This document shows positions 32,234-40,000 of a DNA stretch of 40,000 nucleotides, piece after piece. The stretch is from the NCBI RefSeq assembly GCF_003173775.1, contig NZ_CP029552.1, forward strand, positions 835,001-875,000. Direction: 5' to 3'. Every line of letters begins with the position of its first letter. Position 1 is the first letter of the stretch. The notes beneath the pieces were generated by a model. It did no database searches, had not been told where the DNA came from, and saw only the letters and a program-made list of their open reading frames with translations. The translations under genes were made by a program, and so were the position numbers. The DNA is from Methylobacterium sp. 17Sr1-1. GTDB lineage: Bacteria; Pseudomonadota; Alphaproteobacteria; Rhizobiales; Beijerinckiaceae.

Positions 32234-33568
32234 ATGATGCGGGCAGGACCGGCACAGCCGGCATTCACGCCACCCGGTGCGGTTGACGAGCACGCGCTGC
32301 ATCGCAAGATGATGTGGCGCATCCTGCCGTTCCTGTTCGTCTGTTACGTGGTCAGCTACCTCGACCGCGTGAATGTCGGCTTCGCCGCGCTGACGATGAA
32401 CAAGGACATCGGGCTCTCGGCGACCGCGTTCGGCGTCGGCGCCGGGCTGTTCTTCTTCGGCTACTTCATCGCCGAGATCCCCAGCAACCTGATCATGATG
32501 CGCGTCGGCGCCCGGATCTGGATCGCCCGGATCATGATCACCTGGGGCCTGGTCTCGGCGGCGACCGCCTTCGTCACCGGTCCGGTCCAGTTCGGCATCG
32601 CCCGCTTCCTCCTAGGGCTCGGCGAGGCCGGTTTCGTGCCCGGCGTGTTCCTGTACCTGAGCCTGTGGTTCCCCTCGGCCGTGCGGGCGCGGGCGACGGC
32701 CCTGTTCCTGCTCGGCATCCCGGTCGCCAACATCCTCGGCTCGCCGATCTCGGGCGCGCTGATCCAGGTCGAGGGTTTCGGTCTCAAGGGCTGGCAGTGG
32801 CTCCTGATTCTCGAGGCGCTGCCGGCGGTGGCCCTCGGGGTCGCCTGCCTGTTCGTCCTGACCGATCGGCCCGAGAAGGCGGCCTGGCTGACGGTGCCTG
32901 AGCGCGACGCCCTCGTGGCGAAGCTCGCGGCCGAGAAGGCGGCGATCGAGCAGAAGCACAAGATGACGCTCGCCCAGGCGCTGCGGAACTGGCGCGTCCT
33001 GATGCTCGCCAGCATCAATTTCTGCGCCATCGTCGGCTCGCTCGGCATCGGCCTGTGGCTGCCGCAGATCATCAAGCAGCTGGGGCTCGCCACCTCCCTC
33101 GTCGGGGTGGTGACGGCGATCCCCTATCTCTGCGGCGCGGTCGCCATGGTGGTGTGGGGCCGGATGTCCGACCGCGGCAGCGACCGGACGATCTATCCGG
33201 CGATCTCGCTCCTCGTCGGATCCGCGGCGCTGATCGCCAGCGCCTTCACGCCGTCGCCGGTCCTCACCATCGCGGCGCTCTGCGTGGCGGTGATGGGCAT
33301 CAACTCCTTCGTCGCCACCTTCTGGGCGGTGCCCTCTAGCTTCCTCACCGGCCGGGCCGCCGCCGGTGGAATCGCCATGATCGTCTCGATCGGCAATCTC
33401 GGGGGCTTCGCCGGACCGTACATGATCGGCCTGGTGCGCGACCTCTCGGGCGGGTTCACCGCGCCGCTGGTGGCGGTCGGCCTCTGCCTGCTCGCCGGCG
33501 CCGCCCTGATGCTCGCCTTCGGCCGGCGCGCCCGCCGCGCCGACCTGCCCGCCGCGATCCCGGCCTGA
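32234..33568 (+). CDS. MFS transporter, anion:cation symporter family
   Basis: A 444-residue 12-helix permease of the ACS branch (tartrate, glucarate, phthalate and other organic-acid proton symporters). Landmarks are CYVVSYLDRVNVGFAALTM in helix 1, FGYFIAEIPSNLIM, the conserved IARIMITWGLVSA, RFLLGLGEAGFVPGVFLYL, and WGRMSDRGSDR between helices 8 and 9. It lies in the inner membrane. It leads the catabolic cluster, 32 bases before the FAD/Fe-S dehydrogenase gene, so it is the likely entry route for that pathway's hydroxy-acid substrate. A second ACS permease, sharing many segments, lies at the cluster's other end, suggesting two related substrates or duplication. Confidence 0.93.
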   Translation: MMRAGPAQPAFTPPGAVDEHALHRKMMWRILPFLFVCYVVSYLDRVNVGFAALTMNKDIGLSATAFGVGAGLFFFGYFIAEIPSNLIMMRVGARIWIARIMITWGLVSAATAFVTGPVQFGIARFLLGLGEAGFVPGVFLYLSLWFPSAVRARATALFLLGIPVANILGSPISGALIQVEGFGLKGWQWLLILEALPAVALGVACLFVLTDRPEKAAWLTVPERDALVAKLAAEKAAIEQKHKMTLAQALRNWRVLMLASINFCAIVGSLGIGLWLPQIIKQLGLATSLVGVVTAIPYLCGAVAMVVWGRMSDRGSDRTIYPAISLLVGSAALIASAFTPSPVLTIAALCVAVMGINSFVATFWAVPSSFLTGRAAAGGIAMIVSIGNLGGFAGPYMIGLVRDLSGGFTAPLVAVGLCLLAGAALMLAFGRRARRADLPAAIPA

Positions 33569-33600
33569 CGCCGGGACCCTGAAGCCGAGAGCCCGCCCGC

Positions 33601-36600
33601 ATGATCCCGCGCCTTCCCCTCGTGCCCGAGACGGCGTCGCTCCACGCGGCCTTCTGCGCCGAGCTGCGGGCGCGGGGCTTTGCCGGCGACCTGTCGCTGA
33701 CGCAGGCCGACCGCACCGTGCTGGCGACCGACAACTCGATCTACCAGCTCACGCCGCGAGCCATCGCCTTTCCGCGCGAGCGCGACGACCTCGTGCGGAT
33801 CGCCAAGCTCCTGGCGGAGGACCGCTTCGCGGAGATCCGGATCGCGCCCCGCGGCGGCGGCACCGGCACCAACGGCCAGTCCCTCACCGACGGGCTCGTG
33901 GTCGATTGTTCGCGGCACATGAACCGCATCCTGGCGATCGATCCGGTCGCCCGCACGGTCCGGGTCGAGGCCGGGGTCGTCAAGGACCAGCTCAACGCCG
34001 CCCTCAAACCCCACGGGCTGTTCTTCGCCCCCGAGCTCTCGACCTCGAACCGCGCCACGATCGGCGGCATGATCTCGACCGACGCGAGCGGCCAGGGCTC
34101 CTGCCTCTACGGCAAGACCCGCGACCACGTCCTGGCGCTGACCACGATCCTCTCCGACGGCACGGTCTGGCACTCCGAGCCCCTCGACGAGGCCGGCCTC
34201 GCCGCCGCCAAGGCGCGGCCCGACCGGGCCGGCGCGATCCACCGGGAGGTCGACCGGCTCCAGCGCGAGAACGCGGCGCTCATCGCCGAGCGGTTTCCCC
34301 CGCTCAACCGCTGCCTCACCGGCTACGACCTCGCCCATATTCGACGCGCCGACGGGCGGTTCGACCTCAATGCGGTGCTGTGCGGCTCGGAAGGCACGCT
34401 GGGCCTCATCGCCGAAGCGACCCTGAACGTCCTGCCGTTGCCGAGCCACATGGCCCTGGTCGTCCTGCGCTATGCCGGCTTCGACGCGGCGCTCCGCGAC
34501 GCGCGGGCGCTGGCGGGGAGCGGGGCGGCCTCGATCGAGACGGTCGATTCGACGGTGCTGGCGCTGGCGCAGGGCGATCCGGTTTGGGACGGCGTCGCGG
34601 CCTACTTCCCCGAGGATGCGGGCGAGCGGGCCCGCGGCGTCAACCTCGTCGAGTTCGTCGGCGACAGCGAGGCCGCGGTCGAGGCGGCGGTCGCCCGCCT
34701 CACCGCGATCCTCGACGCTGCCGGAGCCGAGGCCGGACGGCGCGGCTACACGATCGCGCGGGGCGAGGCCGAGGTCGGCCGCCTCTGGACCATGCGCAAG
34801 AAGGCCGTCGGCCTCCTCGGCAACCGCAAGGGCGAGGCGCGCCCGATCGCCTTCGTGGAGGACACCGCGGTCCCGCCGGAGCATCTCGCCGACTTCATCG
34901 CCGAATTCCGCGGCGCCCTCGACCGGCGCGGCCTCGACTACGGCATGTTCGGCCACGTCGATGCCGGCGTGCTGCACGTGCGCCCGGCCATCGACATGAA
35001 GGCGCCCGGCGCCGAGACCCTGGTGCGCGCGGTCACCGAGGACGTCGTCGCGCTGACGCAGAAATACGGCGGGCTCCTGTGGGGCGAGCACGGCAAGGGC
35101 GTGCGCTCCGAGTTCTCGCCAAAGGTGTTCGGCCCGCTCTACCCGGTGCTCCAAGCGGTGAAGGCCGCCTTCGACCCGAGGAACCAGTTCAACCCGGGCA
35201 AGATCGCGGCCCCCGCGGCCGGCGCGCTCCTCACCATCGACGGCGTGCCGACCAAGGGCGGCCACGACCGGGCGATTCCCCCCGCGTCGCGGGCCGCCTA
35301 CGACGAGGCGCTGCATTGCAACGGCAACGGCGCCTGCTTCTCGTACGATCCGGACGAGGCGATGTGCCCGTCCTGGAAGGGGACGCGGGAGCGCCGGCAC
35401 TCGCCCAAGGGCCGCGCCCAGCTGATGCGCGAGTGGCTGCGCCGCCTTGCCGAGCAGGGCTTCGACCCGCCGGCGGAGGCCCGGGCCTCGCGCGTGCAGG
35501 CTGGCTGGCGCAGCTTCACGGCCCGCCTCGTCGCGACCTTGAGCCGGCGGGACGACGATTTCTCACACGAGGTGCACGAGGCGATGGCCGGATGCCTCGC
35601 CTGCAAGTCGTGCACGGGCTTGTGCCCGATCAAGGTCGACGTCCCGACCTTCCGGGCGAAGTTCCTCGAACTCTATCACGGCCGCTACCTGCGGCCCCTA
35701 CGCCATCACGCGGTCGCGGCCCTGGAGCCGCTGGCCCCCTGGCTCGCCCGGGCGCCGCGTCTCGTCAATGCCGCGACGCGGCTCGGGGCGGGGAGGGCGG
35801 TCGGGCTCGTCCACGCCCCAACCCTGTCGGGCATCGATCTCAAGACGGAGATGGCGCGCCGCGGCGTCGCCCTGGCCGATCCGGGCGCGCTGGCGCAACT
35901 CACCCCCGCGGAGCGGCTGGCGAGCGTCGTCGTGGTGCAGGACGCCTTCACCAGCCACTACGACACGCCGGTCCTGCTGGCCCTGCTCGATCTCCTGATC
36001 GGACTCGGCATCCGACCCTGGCTCGCGCCCTACCGCCCGAACGGCAAGCCGCTGCACGTCCACGGCTTCCTCGGGCGGTTCGAGCGGCTGGCGGCCGCGA
36101 ACGCCGCCGATCTCGACGCGATCGCCGCGACCGGCATCGCGCTGATCGGCCTCGACCCGTCGATGACCCTGACCTACCGCTCGGAGTACCGGCAGGCCCT
36201 GCCGGGGCGCGACCTGCCGCAGGTCCGCCTCGTCCAGGAATGGCTCGCCGCGCGCCTCGACGGCGGCACGCCCGAGCCAGCCGGCGAACCCTACTGGCTC
36301 CTGCCGCACTGCACCGAGCGGGCGACGGCGCAAGCCGCCGTGGCGGAATGGGCGAGCGTCTTCCGGGCGCTGGGCCTACGCCTCGGCATTCTGCCCTCCG
36401 GCTGCTGCGGCATGGCCGGCACCTACGGCCACGAGGCCGAGAACCGGGCGACCTCCGAGCGCATCTACGGCCTCAGCTGGGCCAAGCCCGTGGCCGAGAA
36501 GGGCCGGACCGGCCGCCTCCTCGCCGACGGCTATTCCTGCCGCTCGCAGGCCAAGATCATCGACGGCGTGCGGCTGCCGCACCCGGTCGAGATCCTGCGC

Positions 36601-36654
36601 GATCACCTCGCGACGAGAAATCCCGCGCCCCGCCTCGTCGAGGCGGCGCGCTGA
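33601..36654 (+). CDS. FAD/Fe-S D-2-hydroxyacid dehydrogenase (YdiJ-like)
   Basis: A 1017-residue flavo-iron-sulfur protein, the same size as E. coli YdiJ, which oxidises D-2-hydroxyglutarate. The FAD-binding domain has GGGTGTNGQS at 85-94 and TIGGMISTDASGQGS near 156. It continues into the FAD-oxidase C-terminal domain with FGHVDAGVLHVRP and WGEHGKGVRSEF. The Fe-S part has cysteines at 573, 579 and 589 and a 4Fe-4S ferredoxin motif C665-LAC-KSC-TGLCP. The CCG-type domain has LPHCTERA and GCCGMAGTYGHE (935-936). Electrons probably pass to the quinone pool at the membrane face. As the main oxidase of the cluster it likely turns a D-2-hydroxy acid into a 2-oxo acid. Confidence 0.93.
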   Translation: MIPRLPLVPETASLHAAFCAELRARGFAGDLSLTQADRTVLATDNSIYQLTPRAIAFPRERDDLVRIAKLLAEDRFAEIRIAPRGGGTGTNGQSLTDGLVVDCSRHMNRILAIDPVARTVRVEAGVVKDQLNAALKPHGLFFAPELSTSNRATIGGMISTDASGQGSCLYGKTRDHVLALTTILSDGTVWHSEPLDEAGLAAAKARPDRAGAIHREVDRLQRENAALIAERFPPLNRCLTGYDLAHIRRADGRFDLNAVLCGSEGTLGLIAEATLNVLPLPSHMALVVLRYAGFDAALRDARALAGSGAASIETVDSTVLALAQGDPVWDGVAAYFPEDAGERARGVNLVEFVGDSEAAVEAAVARLTAILDAAGAEAGRRGYTIARGEAEVGRLWTMRKKAVGLLGNRKGEARPIAFVEDTAVPPEHLADFIAEFRGALDRRGLDYGMFGHVDAGVLHVRPAIDMKAPGAETLVRAVTEDVVALTQKYGGLLWGEHGKGVRSEFSPKVFGPLYPVLQAVKAAFDPRNQFNPGKIAAPAAGALLTIDGVPTKGGHDRAIPPASRAAYDEALHCNGNGACFSYDPDEAMCPSWKGTRERRHSPKGRAQLMREWLRRLAEQGFDPPAEARASRVQAGWRSFTARLVATLSRRDDDFSHEVHEAMAGCLACKSCTGLCPIKVDVPTFRAKFLELYHGRYLRPLRHHAVAALEPLAPWLARAPRLVNAATRLGAGRAVGLVHAPTLSGIDLKTEMARRGVALADPGALAQLTPAERLASVVVVQDAFTSHYDTPVLLALLDLLIGLGIRPWLAPYRPNGKPLHVHGFLGRFERLAAANAADLDAIAATGIALIGLDPSMTLTYRSEYRQALPGRDLPQVRLVQEWLAARLDGGTPEPAGEPYWLLPHCTERATAQAAVAEWASVFRALGLRLGILPSGCCGMAGTYGHEAENRATSERIYGLSWAKPVAEKGRTGRLLADGYSCRSQAKIIDGVRLPHPVEILRDHLATRNPAPRLVEAAR

Positions 36655-36677
36655 ACTCGACATCACAGGAGCCCATC

Positions 36678-37592
36678 ATGACGGAGCGCACGCAATTCAG
36701 GTTCGGCCTCGTCGGCTACGGCGAGATCGGCAGCACCCTCGGGGCCGGCCTTCGCGGCGCCGGCCTCGAGAGCATCGCCTGCTACGACAAGTACGCCTTC
36801 GACGGACCCTATGCCGCCCTGATCCAGGGCCGGGCGCGGGAGGCCGGCGTCACCCTGGTGCGCTCGAACGCCGAGCTCGCCGAGGCCGCCGACCTGATCG
36901 TCAGCGTGACCCCCGGCGTCGCCTCGGTCGAGAGCGCCGAGGCTTTCGTCCCGGTGCTGACGAACCGCCACACCTTCCTCGACTTCGCCTCCGCCACCCC
37001 GAAGGTGAAGCAGGCCGTCGCCGAGCGACTGTCCGCCACCGGCGCGCTCCTCGGCGACGGCTCGATCGAGGGCACGCCGCTGCACGGCTATTCCATGCGG
37101 ATGCTGTCGAGCGGGCCCGCCGGCGAGCGGGTGCGCGACCTCCTGGTGCCCTGGGGCATGCAGATCGAGTTCACCGGCCCGACCCTCGGCACGGCATCGG
37201 GCATCAAGATCCTGCGCTCGGTCCTGATCAAGGGCATCGAGGCCCTGCACGATGAGATGCTGCTCGCCGCGCGCCAGTACGGCATCGACGAGATCGTGCT
37301 CGCCTCCGCCTCGAAGACCCTGAATCGCCCCTGGATGGACACGGTGAAGAGCCTCACCCCATCGGGCGTGATCCATGCCAAGCGCCGGGCCGAGGAGCTG
37401 GAGATGTCGGCCGAGGCGGTGGCCGATTCGGGCGTCGAGCCGATCATGGCCCGCGCCATCGCCCAGCGCCTGCGCTGGAAGGCGAGCCTCGGCCTCAAGG
37501 ACCATTTCGGCGGCATCGTGCCCGGCACCTACCAGGAGGCGCTGGAGGCGATGGCCGAGAAGGCGGGGTTGCAGACCAAGAAGCAATCCTGA
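36678..37592 (+). CDS. NAD(P)-dependent dehydrogenase, DUF1932 family
   Basis: A 304-residue beta-hydroxyacid-dehydrogenase-type protein. The ATG at 36678 follows CACAGGAG. The N-terminal Rossmann motif is FGLVGYGEIGSTLGAGL (9-25), then VSVTPGVASVES and FLDFASATPKVKQ. The C-terminal helical DUF1932 domain (about 190-260) contains GIKILRSVLIKGIEAL, with the lysine that serves as catalytic acid in the family. Related proteins are often annotated as phosphogluconate dehydrogenase-like, but few have known substrates. It follows the FAD/Fe-S gene by 23 bases, so it is in the same operon and probably oxidises a later hydroxy-acid intermediate. Confidence 0.9.
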   Translation: MTERTQFRFGLVGYGEIGSTLGAGLRGAGLESIACYDKYAFDGPYAALIQGRAREAGVTLVRSNAELAEAADLIVSVTPGVASVESAEAFVPVLTNRHTFLDFASATPKVKQAVAERLSATGALLGDGSIEGTPLHGYSMRMLSSGPAGERVRDLLVPWGMQIEFTGPTLGTASGIKILRSVLIKGIEALHDEMLLAARQYGIDEIVLASASKTLNRPWMDTVKSLTPSGVIHAKRRAEELEMSAEAVADSGVEPIMARAIAQRLRWKASLGLKDHFGGIVPGTYQEALEAMAEKAGLQTKKQS

Positions 37593-37644
37593 TCCATTGC
37601 TGATCAGAGCCAGTTCTCCACCGGCAGAGTTCACACTCTCCATC

Positions 37645-37782
37645 GTCATTCCGGGGCCGCGCAGCGGAGCCCGGAATCCAGAAACGCCGAGTTCTTCAAA
37701 ATAAAGCGGACAGCGTTCCACCTCATCCTGTCCCGCCTGAGTATCTGGATTCCGGGCTCCGCTTCGCGGCCCCGGAATGACT
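37645..37782. repeat. Inverted-repeat element within the catabolic operon
   Basis: Arms of 38 bases (37645-37682 and 37744-37781) are inverted copies with a single mismatch, separated by 61 bases. Each begins or ends with the GTCATTCCGGGGC / GCCCCGGAATGAC sequence that I recognise as a dispersed palindrome of Methylobacterium, Bradyrhizobium and other rhizobia. It lies between the DUF1932 and RraA genes and may reduce or process the transcript between them. Confidence 0.85.
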
Positions 37783-37841
37783 GGGCGGGTAGCAGGATCG
37801 TCGAGCCTATCGCACAGCCTGCAACCCCGGAAAGCACCCCC

Positions 37842-38516
37842 ATGTCCATCGGTTTCAAGATCCATCCCCGCACCCGCACCGTCGACGCCGCCACCGTCGA
37901 GAAGTTCAAGGCGATCGCGGTCGCCAACATCAGCGACTCGATGCTGCGCATGACGCATGGCGGGCCGCGGCTTCGGCCGATGCATGCCGGCGGCGTGCTC
38001 TGCGGCGTCGCACTGACCGTCAAGTCGCGCCCCGGCGACAACCTCATGGTCCATGCCGCCCTCAACCGCGTGAAGCCGGGCGACGTCATCGTCGTCGACG
38101 CGGGCGGCGACCTGACCAACGCGATTCTCGGCGAGCTCATGCTCTCGCATGCCCAGCAGGTCGGCTGCGCGGGCGTGATCGTCAACGGCGCCGTCCGCGA
38201 CTTCGGTTGGATCAAGGCGAACTCTCTGCCGGTCTACGCCGCCGGCGTGACCCATCGCGGGCCCTACAAGAGCGGTCCCGGCGAGGTGAACTGCGCGATC
38301 GCCATCGACGGGATGGTGATCGAGCCCGGCGACCTGATCGTCGGGGACGAGGATGGCTTCGTCTGCGTGCCGTACGACCACACGGAAACGATCTTCGCCG
38401 CGGCCGACAAGAAGCAGCAGGGCGAGGCCAAGACCATGGCGGCGATCAAGGCCGGAACCGTCGACCGGTCCTGGGTCGAGCGCGAGCTCGAGAAGGCCGG
38501 CTGCGAAGGCCTCTGA
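37842..38516 (+). CDS. RraA-like / HMG-CHA aldolase-family protein
   Basis: A 224-residue protein of the RraA fold, which includes 4-hydroxy-4-methyl-2-oxoglutarate aldolase and oxaloacetate decarboxylase as well as the RNase E inhibitor RraA. Family landmarks are ISDSMLRM near residue 33, VVDAGGDLTNAILGELM (about 87-103) and VNGAVRDFGWI, with the arginine-aspartate pair that binds pyruvate and the divalent metal in the aldolases. Its place between dehydrogenase and transporter genes argues for an aldolase, splitting a 2-oxo-4-hydroxy acid to pyruvate plus another carbonyl compound, rather than an RNase regulator. The element at 37645-37782 separates it from the upstream gene. Confidence 0.9.
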   Translation: MSIGFKIHPRTRTVDAATVEKFKAIAVANISDSMLRMTHGGPRLRPMHAGGVLCGVALTVKSRPGDNLMVHAALNRVKPGDVIVVDAGGDLTNAILGELMLSHAQQVGCAGVIVNGAVRDFGWIKANSLPVYAAGVTHRGPYKSGPGEVNCAIAIDGMVIEPGDLIVGDEDGFVCVPYDHTETIFAAADKKQQGEAKTMAAIKAGTVDRSWVERELEKAGCEGL

Positions 38517-38569
38517 CCGGCGAGCAACAATCGACAGACGGCGAAATTCGACAGGTCGGAGGACGGGAC

Positions 38570-39889
38570 GTGAGCGCCACCACGGACGACAATCAGGCCC
38601 TCGAGGCGACGACCATGCGCCGGGTGATCCTCCGGCTCGTGCCGTTCCTGATGGTCTGCTACTTCTTCGCCCTGCTCGACCGGGTGAATGTGGGCTTCGC
38701 CGCCCTGCAGATGAACCACGATCTCGGGCTGACGCCGGCGATGTTCGGCTTCGCCGCGAGCCTGTTCTTCGTCTCGTACTTCCTCGTCGAGGTGCCGAGC
38801 AACCTGGCACTGCAGCGCATCGGCGCCCGGCGCTGGATCGCCCGGATCATGATCACCTGGGGCCTGGTGACGATGGGCATGGCACTCGTCGTCGGGCCTT
38901 ACTCGCTCTACGCGATGCGCTTCGTCCTCGGCGCGGCCGAGGCCGGGTTCTTCCCGGGAGCGATCCTCTACCTGACCTACTGGCTGCCGAGCCGCTACCG
39001 GGCCCGGGTGCTCGCCACCTTCACGGTCTCGATTCCGCTGGCGACCTTCCTGGGCTCGCCGCTCTCGGTCACGCTGCTCGAGTTCGACGGCCTCCTCGGC
39101 CTGCGGGGCTGGCAGTGGCTGTTCGTGCTGGAGGGCCTGCCGACCGTGCTGCTCGGCATCGCCTGCCTGTTCGTGCTCACCGACAAGCCGAAGGACGCGA
39201 CCTGGCTGAAGCCCGCGGAGCGCGACTGGCTGGTGTCCCGCCTCGCGACGGAAGCCGCGGGCAAGACGCCGGTCGGCCACATCTCGCTCTGGGGCCTGGC
39301 GCGCAACAAGTACTTCCTCACCATGGCGCTGGTCTGCGCAGGCGCCTCCGCCACCGGCAGCACGCTCTCGGTGTGGCAGCCGCAGATCATCAAGTCGTTC
39401 GGGCTCACGAACCTCCAGACCGGCTTCGTCAACTCGGTGCCCTACGGCGTCGCCACGGTGCTGATGATCCTGTGGGGCCGCCATTCGGACCGCCGCGCCG
39501 AGCGCACCTGGCACACTGCGATCCCGCTGTTGCTCGCCGGGATCGGGCTCGCCGCCCTCAACCTCGCCGGCGGCCTCACGATGACGATCGTGGCGGTCTC
39601 GTTCGCGCTCGTCGGCGCCTACGCCTTCAAGGGTCCGTTCTGGGCGCTCTCGGCCGGGTGGCTCTCGGCCGGCACCCTGGCAGCGGGCCTCGCCGGCATC
39701 AACGCCATCGCCAACCTGATCGGCGGCGGCCTGATGGTGAACATCGTCGGCCTGGTGAAGACCGCGACCGGCAGCTTCGCCCTCGGCCTTTTGCCCGTCG
39801 CGCTCCTCGACGTCGCCGCGGCGCTGAGCGTGCTGGCGATCAGCCGCTCGCATGCCCGCGCGGTGCGGGCGCAGGCCGTGGCGGCCTGA
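38570..39889 (+). CDS. Second ACS-family MFS transporter
   Basis: A 439-residue permease from the GTG at 38570, preceded by CGGAGGACGG. It is a paralogue of the transporter at 32234, sharing LDRVNVGFAALQM, EVPSNLALQRIGAR, the identical segment IARIMITWGLV, and WQPQIIKSFGL. The helix count is 12 and no signal peptide is present. It differs in the central loop and C-terminus. It follows the RraA-like gene by 53 bases and precedes the lactonase gene by 31, so it belongs to the same transcription unit. A second, related substrate such as a lactone or aldonate is possible. Confidence 0.92.
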   Translation: MSATTDDNQALEATTMRRVILRLVPFLMVCYFFALLDRVNVGFAALQMNHDLGLTPAMFGFAASLFFVSYFLVEVPSNLALQRIGARRWIARIMITWGLVTMGMALVVGPYSLYAMRFVLGAAEAGFFPGAILYLTYWLPSRYRARVLATFTVSIPLATFLGSPLSVTLLEFDGLLGLRGWQWLFVLEGLPTVLLGIACLFVLTDKPKDATWLKPAERDWLVSRLATEAAGKTPVGHISLWGLARNKYFLTMALVCAGASATGSTLSVWQPQIIKSFGLTNLQTGFVNSVPYGVATVLMILWGRHSDRRAERTWHTAIPLLLAGIGLAALNLAGGLTMTIVAVSFALVGAYAFKGPFWALSAGWLSAGTLAAGLAGINAIANLIGGGLMVNIVGLVKTATGSFALGLLPVALLDVAAALSVLAISRSHARAVRAQAVAA

Positions 39890-39920
39890 CCTCCCGACCA
39901 CGAAACCCCCGAGAGCCGCG

Positions 39921-40000
39921 ATGTTCTTTGCTCCCCCGCCGGCCGTGACGGCCGAGATCTTCACCCGCCTGCCGGACCGCTACCGCAAGCCTAAGCCCAC
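39921..40000 (+). CDS. SMP-30/gluconolactonase family protein, 5' end
   Basis: Only the first 26 codons are inside the window. The start MFFAPPPAVTAEIF, then TRLPDRYRKPKP, matches the opening of SMP-30/gluconolactonase/LRE-type beta-propeller lactonases as I recall them (often continuing with a SxWADxN segment). These open sugar-acid lactones with a divalent metal. It is downstream of the second transporter, at the end of the catabolic cluster in view. The family call rests on a short stretch, so it is moderate. Confidence 0.6.
   Translation, partial: MFFAPPPAVTAEIFTRLPDRYRKPKP

Noticed and set aside
33193..35400. A 735-codon minus-strand open frame opposite the MFS and YdiJ-like genes.
   Set aside because: Arginine/valine-rich shadow translation with no domain; the opposite strand is unambiguous.
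36663..38810. A 715-codon minus-strand open frame opposite the DUF1932 and RraA-like genes.
   Set aside because: It runs through the inverted-repeat element and three well-supported plus-strand genes, with no motif of its own.
1..40000. tRNA, rRNA, CRISPR arrays, prophage or transposase genes.
   Set aside because: None found on reading both strands; only short non-coding palindromic repeats suggest mobility.

Overview
The window is high-GC DNA from an alphaproteobacterium, most likely Methylobacterium or a close relative. This rests on an EcfG-type general-stress sigma factor with matching promoters, an HWE-family histidine kinase, a SWIB-domain basic protein, a PF04392 periplasmic binding protein, and three dispersed palindromic repeats of kinds common in that group. 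No tRNA, rRNA, CRISPR array, phage or complete insertion sequence was seen. The assignment is inference; no database search was possible.

Layout. 1-4.2 kb: the start of an amino-acid permease (cut by the window edge), a ribbon-helix-helix protein, and a divergent GMC oxidoreductase and tannase/feruloyl-esterase pair. 4.2-7.2 kb: a small hypothetical protein, a membrane diguanylate cyclase, a 27-residue membrane peptide behind an EcfG-type promoter, and a structured intergenic stretch with a minus-strand terminator. 7.2-12.6 kb: a minus-strand signalling operon with a CheB/CheR/PAS/HWE-kinase fusion of about 1200 residues overlapping a Crp-type regulator, then a family 2 glycosyltransferase. 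12.6-18.6 kb: an alpha/beta-hydrolase lipoprotein, an NAD(P)-binding reductase with a divergent LysR regulator, a TRAP solute-binding protein, and a D-tartrate dehydratase-type enolase. 18.6-21.9 kb: small exported or membrane proteins (one behind an EcfG-type promoter), an EcfG sigma factor with a NepR-like N-terminus, and an MFS transporter broken by a one-base frameshift. 22-27 kb: an aldo/keto reductase, a SWIB protein behind a third EcfG-type promoter, an orphan ABC-type binding protein and a membrane class III nucleotide cyclase. 27-31.2 kb: a methanethiol-oxidase-like SBP56 protein translationally coupled to a SCO copper chaperone, a divergent group 3 truncated haemoglobin, and an HPP-CBS membrane protein. 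31.3-40 kb: a catabolic cluster under a divergent IclR regulator (MFS, FAD/Fe-S hydroxyacid dehydrogenase, DUF1932 dehydrogenase, RraA-type aldolase, second MFS, and the start of an SMP-30 lactonase).

Two systems stand out. One is a general-stress locus: a candidate NepR-EcfG fusion plus three GGAAC-N16/17-GTT promoters in front of small genes of unknown role. The other is the IclR-controlled cluster, which has the parts for uptake, lactone opening, two oxidations and a retro-aldol cleavage of an unidentified hydroxy or aldonic acid. Signal integration is also rich (c-di-GMP synthesis, a nucleotide cyclase, a chemotaxis-type fusion kinase); two of these proteins carry unusual substitutions at catalytic positions.
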